NCBI GenBank assembly: GCA_033297075.1
Contig: MU858152.1
Location: forward strand, 1 to 64,000
Source: Rhypophila decipiens
Taxonomy: Eukaryota > Ascomycota > Sordariomycetes > Sordariales > Naviculisporaceae
Reading direction: 5' to 3'
Length of the DNA stretch: 64,000 nt
The notes beneath the pieces are model-generated. The model made no database searches, had not been told where the DNA came from, and worked only from the letters and a program-made list of their open reading frames with translations. Shown here piece after piece: positions 1-8,947 of the stretch; within the stretch, counting starts at the first letter, position 1, and every line of letters begins with the position of its first letter. Both the position numbers and the translations under genes were made by a program.

Positions 1-112
1 GAGATAATGGCGGATTTGGATGAACCGAATGTAGTTAGCGTGCATAGGCCCTTTAGGCTCAGTGCCTCCGGGCGAAATAAATTCCATCCATCCATTGAGT
101 GGATGGCACCCA

Positions 113-533
113 TTACCATCCCCCCAAAAGATTCCCCATCATCACCGACAAAACCAACATGGTGCACAATAACAACGCAGCTCCTTCCAGACGAAAGGAT
201 GGCGCATTGCTCGCACTTTCACTACAGACTTTCTGTTCCTCCATGAAATTCTGGACCTCATCGGGTAAGCAGTCTGTGCAGTCGCAGAATGCCGACACTT
301 CGCCGGCAGCGCAGCCCAACATGGTCACCACATTGCCGGTCGCTACCGCGCCAATGATACAAGCTGAGTTAACAGCCAGTCCGATGCATGATTCTGCCGC
401 GCAAGTGTCTCGTAATTCGATGTCTGCGGAAAAGGGGTTAATAACCGAGGCAAATGGTCTGTTTGGGTGGTGGTGCAAACCGACCTGAGGCTTGTATTTG
501 GGTCTCTGCGGAAGAAAATGGCAGGATAAACAT
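113..533 (-). CDS. small cysteine-rich, possibly GPI-anchored protein
   Basis: I do not recognise the family. The solid part is the last exon (423..113), opened by a TTTTCCGCAG acceptor. It holds eight cysteines in about 60 residues with a CDCTDC core, then a hydrophobic C-terminal tail of about 20 residues (LLLCTMLVLSVMMG) ending in GGW, like a GPI-attachment signal. The 5' end is uncertain. An ATG at 533 could give a short first exon joined by a GTCGGT donor, but it gives no convincing signal peptide, so another upstream exon may be missing. The cysteine spacing (C-x4-C-x8-C-x15-C-x8-C-x-C-x2-C-x14-C) does not match CFEM. It is probably a cell-surface or secreted protein, by inference only. 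Confidence 0.45.
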
Positions 534-565
534 TGATAGGATAACGAGGAGGTGGGATAGGGCAA

Positions 566-990
566 ATTACGATCCCATTTGGCTTGATGTAATCTTCTGT
601 TCAGTGACTTGAGGAAATAAAGTTGGCAATACTCATCCTTCCATCAATATTGCGACTTGATTTTCGTCGACACTGAGTGATATCGCTCATATTATACCTA
701 AAAACGACGGGTCTGGATATCCCTGAGGAGCCTGATGCCCGTTTATCCCTTTTACGTTCACCGACAAAGGTGCATTTCTAGCCCCAGCCTCTGCAGTAGC
801 TGAGGCATCAACACACCGTGCCACCACCACGAGGCATTCCACATGTCAGCCGCAGTTAGGCTACCTGTTCAGAGAGGCAATCTTTATAAATAGGTGCCAG
901 GTGGTGCTCGCATATGTTTGCTATCTCCGACGCCCGGCTTCCATGAGGACTTGGGCTCAGCTGCAAGAGGCTGGCTCACGATTTAAGGCC
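566..990. other. intergenic, no gene seen
   Basis: About 425 bp between the cysteine-rich protein and the disrupted TPR/ANK gene. There is one TATA-like stretch (TTTATAAATAGG, about 889-901). No other structure was seen. Confidence 0.6.
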
Positions 991-1644
991 TCACCTCAAC
1001 AGTCCACACTGTCTCTCTAAAAACATGACCTTTGCTCGATCGCTCTCGTGAGTGAGCTTCGTGCCTGCCAGTGTCAGGCGGGAAATAGGCTCCATGTATC
1101 GTAATTCCCAGCGCCCAGATTCATCAGGAACCTGTTGGAACCAAGAATGCACGTGATAAATTTCCCGCAGGGTCTGAGTCAACAGCGCCTCGACACAACA
1201 CCACGCCCTGTCAAAGTAGTCGTCGTCTTGGAGGGTGATTACGGCGTCGCATTGGGCAATGATCAAGGGCAGGGCTGAGACCCCGGTCGAGGGGTTGTCT
1301 TGGTCTACACAGGCAAAGTCCTGGGTGACGTTTGGTAGTTAGCTTAAGAACATGTAGGGAACAGGCGTAAAGGTCGACCTACCATCCAGATGTGCAACTT
1401 CTCGGGTGGGATATCAGGCGTCTCCTTGTGAGCGAGGTAACTCTCGACCGCGGCAATCATCCGCTTGTACTGCGTCTGGTTGGCATCGTCTGGCGAGTTG
1501 GCCCCGGGGTCATGGTTGATCCATCTGTAGGAAAAGAAGATGATGAACTCATCACCACCAGTCCGTCCTTTTCTAGAGTCCATCAGCGGCATGGCCAACC
1601 CATCACTAGACCTAGGTAATCTCCCAAACTGGGCGAAATCACTA

Positions 1645-1690
1645 ACGTACATGCATAGCGAGCGACGCATCATAGCGAGCGACGCACTTT
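1645..1690 (+). repeat. left terminal inverted repeat of the transposon
   Basis: 46 bp, identical to the reverse complement of 3460-3505. Inside it a 15-bp word (ATAGCGAGCGACGCA) occurs twice, at 1655-1669 and 1672-1686, likely a double transposase-binding site. Confidence 0.9.
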
Positions 1691-1751
1691 TCACCAACCT
1701 CCCACCTTTCATATAAGTCAATCCAACCACACCACACAAAATCAATTGAAA

Positions 1752-3407
1752 CTACATATTATCCTCTTCTTCAGAGGTCTCCCAAACTACCTGACAGGTT
1801 CGCGCATTATGTCCGGTCTTTCCGCAGTTGCCACAACGCCGCGCACGCGGTTCGCCTGCCTCCGCACGACTGCCCCCCCGCTGTGTATTTTCCCCCCCAG
1901 CATCAACGATGCCCTTCTCAATCCGAATCGCCTCAGCTTCAGCTGCATTAAGTGACCCTCCAAGACGTAATTGGTTTTTTTTGGCCCTTCGGCGCTTGCT
2001 TAGTACCTCATTTGCTGTACGAAGTCCACGGTTCTCGGCCTCCAGAAGAGCCATTCTATGCGCTAACTTGGAAATACCTTTAGCCTGCAAGTCCACTACC
2101 TCGTACAACGCAGTCGGTGAGCTGTCTTGATGTTTATCGATCCTTTCCTTAAGCGAATTAGAGCTTCGAATAGCCTCATACGCAGTTGTGGGTGTTTTCG
2201 GGTCCCATGAGCTCTGACTGCCAGGCCGTGAGTTGGATGGTGTAGGCGTCTTTGGTTTGAAATCCAAGCGGGAAATGACAACTTCAGGGTCGAATGGTAC
2301 AAGGCCGGCCTGCCTAAAGCCAGCTTGTACGTTTTCCTCGCCCATTACAGCAAAAAAAGCTGCTTTAAACGCAGGAAAGAAGTCATCCTTGGTGATATGT
2401 GTGATATGCATCCGCATCATCTTCTCGATTTCCTTGCCGTATGCGGCCTTTAGTGGGCCAAAACAACCAACATCGAGAGGCTGGAGTTCATGCGAAGAAT
2501 GAGAAGGCATACACAAAGCGATAATGTTGTGTTCCTTGCAGTAATCATCAAAATCGGTAGACTTGTGGTTGTTATGACCATCGAGGATTAATAGCCGAGA
2601 AGCACCGTTTGTACGAGACTTTGTACACTTGTTGAAATGCTTTAACCAATCAAGAACAATTTCATTTGTAGTCCAGCCATTTTCGCTCGGTTGGACGCGC
2701 CATTGGGCTGGGAATTGGCCATTTGTATACCATGAGAGGAGGTGATATTTGCCCTTGACGATGATGTACGGAGGTAGCGCCCACCCGTCTGCACAAATGC
2801 CCTGAATCACAGAAACCCGTTCTCGATTGCCAGGCTGCTTTGTGCGAGGCCTTCCACGGCGGTCAGAGGTTGTGACAACCTTTGCGTGCGATAGCATTCC
2901 CATCAAAAATCCAGTCTCGTCAAAGTTGTAAATATCCGACTCGAGGATACCGTATTTCGCAATAACGTTGCGTACAAGTGCAAACCAAGCGCCAATAATA
3001 GCAGGATCTTCGGCAAGTGCTCTCTGATAGTCAATTCGGCGTCGAAAGCGCATATTGAGTTGTGGTTGGCGTCGTACGAAGTTTTCTGCCCATCGCGGGC
3101 CGACACGCGTCGCGTCGCGTACCCCAAGGAGACGATCGGCCATATCTCGCACATCTTCGAGTCGTGGCGGAAATCCCCGATCGACTAGGTCAATGATCCG
3201 TTCAAGAATCACGATCTCTTCTAACGTAGTCAACTTCATCGAATTGGCACGCTTTTCATGTCGTGGCAGTCGTCCGGCGCGTCGCTTGCGGAGTGTTGCT
3301 TCGGGGATATTGTAGATATTGGCCGCTTTTCGTACGGATAATTTTGGGTCGCGTTTGATAGCGTCCAGTGCAAGGATTATACGACTTTCGTTTGAAGAGG
3401 AGGCCAT
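1752..3407 (-). CDS. pogo-family DDE transposase
   Basis: A 551-residue transposase that cuts and pastes its own element in the nucleus. In order it shows an N-terminal psq-type helix-turn-helix (KLSVRKAANIYNIPEATLRKR), a CENP-B-like second DNA-binding helix region (to about residue 130, ending near NFVRRQPQLNMRF), and a DDE_1 catalytic core. Candidate catalytic aspartates sit in NFDETGF, LILDGHNNH and LQPLDVGCF (a DDD triad). Near the C terminus there is a CCHC zinc knuckle (CGNCGKTGHNARTC). No stop or frameshift was seen. The start is the ATG at 3407 just inside the right repeat. Length and architecture fit fungal Fot1/pogo transposases. Confidence 0.93.
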   Translation of the reverse strand: MASSSNESRIILALDAIKRDPKLSVRKAANIYNIPEATLRKRRAGRLPRHEKRANSMKLTTLEEIVILERIIDLVDRGFPPRLEDVRDMADRLLGVRDATRVGPRWAENFVRRQPQLNMRFRRRIDYQRALAEDPAIIGAWFALVRNVIAKYGILESDIYNFDETGFLMGMLSHAKVVTTSDRRGRPRTKQPGNRERVSVIQGICADGWALPPYIIVKGKYHLLSWYTNGQFPAQWRVQPSENGWTTNEIVLDWLKHFNKCTKSRTNGASRLLILDGHNNHKSTDFDDYCKEHNIIALCMPSHSSHELQPLDVGCFGPLKAAYGKEIEKMMRMHITHITKDDFFPAFKAAFFAVMGEENVQAGFRQAGLVPFDPEVVISRLDFKPKTPTPSNSRPGSQSSWDPKTPTTAYEAIRSSNSLKERIDKHQDSSPTALYEVVDLQAKGISKLAHRMALLEAENRGLRTANEVLSKRRRAKKNQLRLGGSLNAAEAEAIRIEKGIVDAGGENTQRGGSRAEAGEPRARRCGNCGKTGHNARTCQVVWETSEEEDNM

Positions 3408-3459
3408 TTTTGTACGTGGAGAAAAGTTGTTGTGAAGATGAAGGGTTGAGAAACGGGGG

Positions 3460-3505
3460 AAAGTGCGTCGCTCGCTATGATGCGTCGCTCGCTATGCATG
3501 TACGT
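3460..3505 (-). repeat. right terminal inverted repeat of the transposon
   Basis: 46-bp perfect inverted copy of 1645-1690, with the same doubled 15-bp word, ending at the TA duplication 3506-3507. Confidence 0.9.
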
Positions 3506-5252
3506 TATACCGAATTGCCCTAAGTTGATCAAACATTCTCTCCCCGTCTGATTCCCGGCCCACAGCTAATGCGTCAGCATACGCCTTTCTCAAGGCGAGG
3601 ATAGTATCGCGACGCCGGAAGTCATCATACATGATCCCCGTCGTCATGTCATCGGGCACAAGTGTATCATCGCCGGAGAAGCTTCTAATGGCGGCGATAG
3701 TCTCCCGACGCAGCGCAGCCTTGACGTCCTCAGAGGCATATTGCCAGTTGTGCCATCGCCTACGACTCTGCAACATGATAGGACGAAGCTTCTCCTGGAA
3801 CATCTCGCGGTAGCCTTTGCGAAGCCTTGCTTCAGTCCGTTGCTGTTCGACTTGGGCCTCGACGACGGCATCCTCGTGCTCGCCCGCCGTGCAAAGGAAT
3901 TGCTGGCGGAGACCGTCTAGGATGATGGACTCGGCCTCAGAGTCACCGGCAAAGACTGCGTAGTCGAGGGCTGTGTATCCCGTGTTCGGGTCGAGACACG
4001 TTAGGTCGGCACCTGCTGCCACCAGTTCGCCGAGGTATCCGCGATGTTCGGTCGAAGGCTCCATGGCGAGCGCTATAGCCGGGGTGATGGTCTGGGGCGT
4101 GTCGGTGTTGTTGAACTGCTCGAGTGCTTTAGCCTTCAAGTTTGGGTCGTTATTTTCCTCGGCTGAGTGGAGGAGCGCCCTGCCGTAGAAGAAGCGCGAT
4201 AAGGGCAGCGCCGATTCCTTGTGTGAGGTCGGCATATCCACACCGTCTTTGGCCGCCTTTACTGCTTTATCCATCCAGTAAGCCTTTCCTTCCTTCGGAT
4301 CCAAATCCGATATGGCCGTGTAGCAGAGCGATCACCACCACGACAAGGCTTGGTAGGTACGGGACTTGGCCCCGTGTCCGCGAAATTCATAGTAATCTTC
4401 TTCCATTATCTGACCGGCTAGATTGATCCGCTGCTCGAGCTGGGAGATGGCATGGTCAATGTGATAGCGGGTCTTTTGCTTGATATGCGGATCGTGAGGG
4501 TCTAGCTGGAGGGCGCGCTGGTAATTTGCCGTGGCGAGGTTGCCGATCGCACGGCAGTGAACGCGCCTCCATGCCACGTCCTCCTGCTGGCGGACTGTCG
4601 CGATGGAGTATTGTCGGCCAAAGACTGCCTCGGCCTCATCATGCCGGTCCATCAGGCGGAGGACGGTTCCCAGTTCCGACTCGATCTGCGCTCGAGTCAT
4701 AGTGTTTGAGTCGCCCGCGGCATCAGCAAGGGCCAGGGCCTCTTGGAGGTGCTCGGCGGCGGTCTGGTAACGGCCGGCGAGGCGGTTAACCCATCCGAGG
4801 TTGCCTAGGACCTGATATTTGAGAGGCGCGAGGACTGAAATGGTCTCGCATCGGCTGAGGGCGTTAGAAAAGATTTGAAAGGAGGTTTCGAAGTGGCCGT
4901 GGTCAAGCTGTTCGCGGCCTTCGGCCATTTGTTGCATCAAGGAGGACCGGAGGCTTTGGTCCGTTTCTGCCTGTGATTGAGACATGACTGTTACCGCTAA
5001 TGTTGGTTTTTGATTTGTGAAAGGTTGGACGCGGTTAAGGGAATACTAGTACCTGAACTCGGAATTTTTGGCTACCTAGAATATGAAACAAATCAGCAGT
5101 CCGTCTCGCACAGCCCCCTTTCACTGCTCCTGCTCTCATACTAGTACCCTCCCCCGCTTAACAATTCATAAGCAATTATAGACCCTTGTCTAGCGTACAG
5201 AGCCCCGATTTATTATGTAACCACCCATCTGCCCCAGTCAACAATATTCAAA

Positions 5253-6077
5253 TCACCTCACCTTCCTCAAAATGCCTCCAAACCAAACTCGGACCCCAAT
5301 CCACTTCGCGGCCCGCGGTCCGAACAGCTCGTGATTCTCATTCGTAACCATCTTCTCCTCAAAGCCGTCCTTCTGTCCAAGTGATAGCATCTCAAACCCG
5401 AACCTCTCCGCCTCAGACCGAACCTCGTCACAACTATACGCATAACTCTCCAGCGGACGAATCTTTTCCCCAGTTGTCGGATCGACAAATCCGGCCTGGC
5501 TAATCTTGCCCATATCTCCGTGCATATTCGTTAATAACAACAACCCTCCTACTTTCAACATCCCTGCCGCGACCGGGAAGTAGTCCACCAGTGGTACATG
5601 TTCCAGCACCAAGGTCGAGATAATTGCGTCTGCGGTTTTGGGTACCTTTTCTCGATCTGAGGGGTTCATCACGTTGAAGACTTGGAATTTGACCTTTTCA
5701 GCAACTTCCCCGGCTCCGTAATTCTTCAGTCGTTCCCGCGCGAGGTCCAGCATTCGTGGTGATAAGTCCAGCGCATAAATCTCGTCCACATCTGGCGCTG
5801 GTAAAGAAGCGAGGTGAATCGTGTTTCTTCCTGTTCCGCAGCCTAGATCGACCAACTTCCAGGGCTTAGAGAGAGCAGGGTTACTGGATTCAAGCGTTGA
5901 GATGAGCTCGGGGAAAAGAGTCTTCATCTCGAAGCTGTCGAGGGCCTGCAAAAAGTTATTGTCGGTGTCGTAGACGCTTGACCAGAGATCGTAGGCTGAT
6001 GCTGTGTCTAGGTACTTGATTTCTGGCTCTGTTGAGGTGGATGAGCCAGAGGGGACAGTGTCGGTGGATGAAGCCAT
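5253..6077 (-). CDS. class I SAM-dependent methyltransferase
   Basis: A single-exon, 274-residue protein with a seven-strand methyltransferase core. Motif I is VDLGCGTGRN (about residues 76-85), which binds S-adenosylmethionine. An acidic residue in YALDLSPRM (about 104) would contact the ribose. The post-II/motif IV region is ADAIISTLVLEHVP, followed by a GGLLLLTNMH strand. No signal peptide is present, so it is likely cytosolic. The substrate cannot be read from the sequence. The start is the first ATG (MASSTDTVP). It lies about 370 bp downstream of a FAD monooxygenase on the same strand. Such pairs occur in small tailoring clusters, but no synthase gene is nearby, so a shared pathway is only a possibility. 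Confidence 0.85.
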   Translation of the reverse strand: MASSTDTVPSGSSTSTEPEIKYLDTASAYDLWSSVYDTDNNFLQALDSFEMKTLFPELISTLESSNPALSKPWKLVDLGCGTGRNTIHLASLPAPDVDEIYALDLSPRMLDLARERLKNYGAGEVAEKVKFQVFNVMNPSDREKVPKTADAIISTLVLEHVPLVDYFPVAAGMLKVGGLLLLTNMHGDMGKISQAGFVDPTTGEKIRPLESYAYSCDEVRSEAERFGFEMLSLGQKDGFEEKMVTNENHELFGPRAAKWIGVRVWFGGILRKVR

Positions 6078-6445
6078 CTTGTATCCGGTGAGTCGAGCTG
6101 TTTTGTGGCGACAGTGAAGGGCTGACCTGATCTGAGGTTGAGTTCAGTAGGAATTCGAAATACTGGCTATGGGTCGGGTTTAAAACTTGATGGGCCTGCA
6201 GTTGGATGAAAGCCATTGCTTGGATTGACGCACTGATGAGTCACCGGCGAGGATGAATCGGTAACTCCAGTCGCATATCATCGGCTCAGGCTTGAAGATA
6301 GCGCGTTCCGAGGCCTGGGGATACCAAAAGACACTGGCGTTCACTTACACACTGTTAAAGAAACGTGGCCGAACCGACCTGAACTCCCCTTCTCACTTAT
6401 AAATTCACCCGCCTTCCTTTGACCTACATCCCCTACATACTCATT
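6078..6445. other. intergenic, no gene seen
   Basis: 368 bp between the FAD monooxygenase stop and the methyltransferase start. It must hold the methyltransferase promoter. No clear motif was recognised. Confidence 0.6.
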
Positions 6446-8080
6446 CTACACCTGTGCCTCCTCCTGGTCTTGTCTACCATCAGGACTAACATTCACCCAC
6501 GGAATGACCCCTTTCAGCTTGCTCCTTTCCGGCAAGAAGTTCAGCACATGCCCAAGATGCATCTGCGGACCCAGACCATACACCATCGGCTGAATCTTAG
6601 TAGCCCACATCAAAGTACTCACCGTCGTCTGAACGTGTCTGTTCAAAAACCAATACCACCAGCTATCCCAAGCCTGCGACCTCGCCCAGTTCATCGACGT
6701 CTCAAGACAAGCCTTGGATAGCGGGTACCGCGTTCTCTGATACTCTGTAAAAAGCACATCCAGCCCTTCGACGGTCACAGCCTGTTCGTCGTCCTGATGT
6801 GACTTGCTTTTTACCAACGAGCTAATCAAGTTGCTCAACACCACGACGTCTTGCACACAGCAGTTCCATCCATGCCCCATGTTGGGCGTCTGTTTACTTG
6901 CCGCATCGCCGACCAGGACCATCCTCCCTGCTCCGCCCGCGTGCCAATGATCCACGATGCCCTCGTGCAAGTCCGAGAGAACCGTCCAGCAACTGGCTTT
7001 GTAGAGGTCATTCACCTTGACCGAACCAGTACCATTCGCCTGTTTATCACATGAGGCAACAGGAAAATTCCCAACCTGGAGCATGAACTCTTCCACGTCA
7101 CTGAATGTATATCGCCTTTTCGTCTTTCCCGTTTCAGGGCCTTCAGTCGACCTATTATTCAACGTCGATGGCCGGTCCATCTTCTGGTAAATCATGAAGC
7201 CCGCCTTATCCCTAAAAGTGAAAACCTGCGACGAGGCTCCAGTGCTGTGCATCTCGTATATCTTTCTCGGTTCCAAGCCAGGCAGGAGATGGGCAGTGTA
7301 CCCGAATACGCACCGAAACTCTGCCACGAACGGATCATGTTTCTCCCTGATACCGACAGCACTTTCCCCTGCTTTGTTCATCTTTGCCGATTCCCGCATA
7401 ATGACCTCGCGCACCTTGCTGTGCACACCGTCAGCACCAATCACGATATCACCCCTTTTGATGGTGCCATCTGAACAGGTAACGACCACGCCTCCGTCTT
7501 CTTGGTCAGGGTCGGTCTGGATATCTGCGAAGGCCTTGCCGGTAATAATCTTGTCCTGAACACCAGGAGGGAGACTGTCATACAGCAACCGCAGAAACTC
7601 GGCCCGATGAAAGAACAACGGATTGGCACCATGTCTGTGTATGTATCCATGTCAATACTTATTACCAGTGCTAGGAAGTAAAAAGAGAGAGTGAACTCAC
7701 AAACTCCTCGTCCAGTCTTCCAGTGCCAGACGATGGTACTCTCTCGCACGGGCGTCACAGACCTTCAGCTCGTCTGTCTCAACGCCTATCGCTCTTGCAC
7801 CCTCCAACAAACCCAGCTGATCCATGACCCGCATAGTATGTGGCCAAATCACCAGCGCAGCTCCATGTTCTGGCCTTGCGATTTCTTCCCGGGATCGTCG
7901 TTCCAGGACGATAAACTCGATCCCGGCTTCGACCTTGCCTTGAAGCTGGGAGAAGATATGTGCTAGCAGGAGTCCTGTTGGCCCTGCGCCGATGATTATG
8001 ATGCGAAGTCTCGTCTTGTTCTTGGATGTCTGTTGCTCCGGACTAGAGAAGCTAGGACTGTTCGATGGTGAAGACGACAT
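6446..8080 (-). CDS. FAD-dependent monooxygenase (flavoprotein hydroxylase type)
   Basis: Two exons, 8080..7701 and 7634..6446, joined across a 66-nt intron (GTGAGT..ACACAG), give 522 residues. Seen: the FAD Rossmann motif IIIIGAGPTGLLLAH (GAGPTG about 31-36), a glutamate ending the second strand (IVLERRSR, about 60), the DG motif GADGVHSKVR and the GD motif GDAASKQTPNMGHGWN. These are the three signatures of the p-hydroxybenzoate hydroxylase/UbiH-like superfamily. Members hydroxylate or epoxidise aromatic, polyketide or terpenoid substrates with NAD(P)H and oxygen. There is no signal peptide or convincing membrane anchor. The next gene on this strand is a methyltransferase. The substrate is unknown. 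Confidence 0.88.
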
Positions 8081-8947
8081 GTCGCTTATTGGTCTAGTTG
8101 TGAGCTTATTCGGGTGCTAGGAAATGGGTAAGCCTCTAGCGCCCCGGAATATTGTGCCGGGCGTGAGGTTGTCATAATCTTGCTCGAGTCGGTAGGTAGG
8201 TTCAGTGCGGAGGTGTTGTGCGCACCACTTGGTGGAAGATCGGAAGTGTGATCCATGTCCACAGCCGACGTGTCGGGAACGAGTTGTCACCCGAGCACAT
8301 CTATCGGTCTTTCTGGTATTGTGTGAGTGAACTTGCATGTTCCACAACATGTTTCTCATCTGCGTGGCGTCTCCTCAGATTGTGTTTATCAGAAAGACCA
8401 TTAATTACCACGTACCTATCGTGGCTCTATAAACTAACCAGGGACCAGTACACCCAAGATTGCCAAAACAGGGAAAAAAAAAGACACATATAATAAATAC
8501 AACAATCGTAAAAGCAAATATGGGCCATAACCTTCGTATCTGTATAAAATTCTGTCTCTGTTTGGCTCCTGGAGATGTTCCCTCCAAAGCCGGCCAGCAA
8601 TCGATGTAGACTCGACAGATTCCAAGGCCATCAGTCAAAGTCCATCATTCACCTTCTCCCAAGGTCTGACCATATGGTGATAGCGTGAACCATAACACCG
8701 GAATGGCCGTGTTGCGCTAAAAAGTTAGCCCAAAGGTTGGACATCTCTGTTCGGTCCAACCTGTGGGCCATGACACGAAGCCATGTCATCATTCTCCAAC
8801 TGTGCTGCAGGTTTCTTTTGCCGCACTGCTTGGTGAAATCCCTCCACCGTCCGTCACCCTCCCTCTTCGCACCCGACATGTCCATCGGCTTCCTCGACTC
8901 GATCTTCATCATCAGTTTACCCTCCCGGATCGCCGCTGCGACCCAAC
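8081..8947. other. intergenic, no gene seen
   Basis: 867 bp between the monooxygenase start and the 3' end of the GT90 gene. It probably contains the monooxygenase promoter and the GT90 3' UTR. No repeat or RNA gene was recognised. Confidence 0.55.

Larger units (their letters stand above)
1645..3505 (-). mobile_element. pogo/Fot-like Tc1-mariner transposon
   Basis: An 1861-bp element flanked by TA on both sides (1643-1644 and 3506-3507), the target duplication of the Tc1/mariner superfamily. The ends are 46-bp inverted repeats with no mismatch. The only gene inside is a full-length DDE transposase on the minus strand. Perfect ends and an uninterrupted transposase point to a recent and possibly autonomous copy. 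It lies inside the TPR/ANK/TIR-like gene, in the same orientation. Confidence 0.92.
991..4985 (-). pseudogene. TPR/ankyrin/TIR-like protein gene split by a transposon
   Basis: This is one minus-strand gene in pieces. The start at 4985 (MSQSQAETDQ) leads into TPR-like helices. An in-frame TGA at 4334-4332 follows, then about 280 residues in the same frame with an ankyrin-type stretch (GYTALDYAVFAGDSEAE). The frame is cut at 3506/1644 by a Tc1-mariner element. Beyond it the same frame resumes with FGRLPRSSDG and a FIIFFSYRWI segment. An intron at 1382..1321 (GTAGGT..CCCAG) leads to the C-terminal exon with DFACVDQD and RAWCCVEALL. Removing the element and one TA leaves the frame continuous. The last domain resembles TIR (FxSYRW start, WCxxE possible catalytic Glu). 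Fungal proteins of this build are thought to act in recognition signalling, which is inference. With both a stop and an insertion, a full-length product is not expected. Confidence 0.75.
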
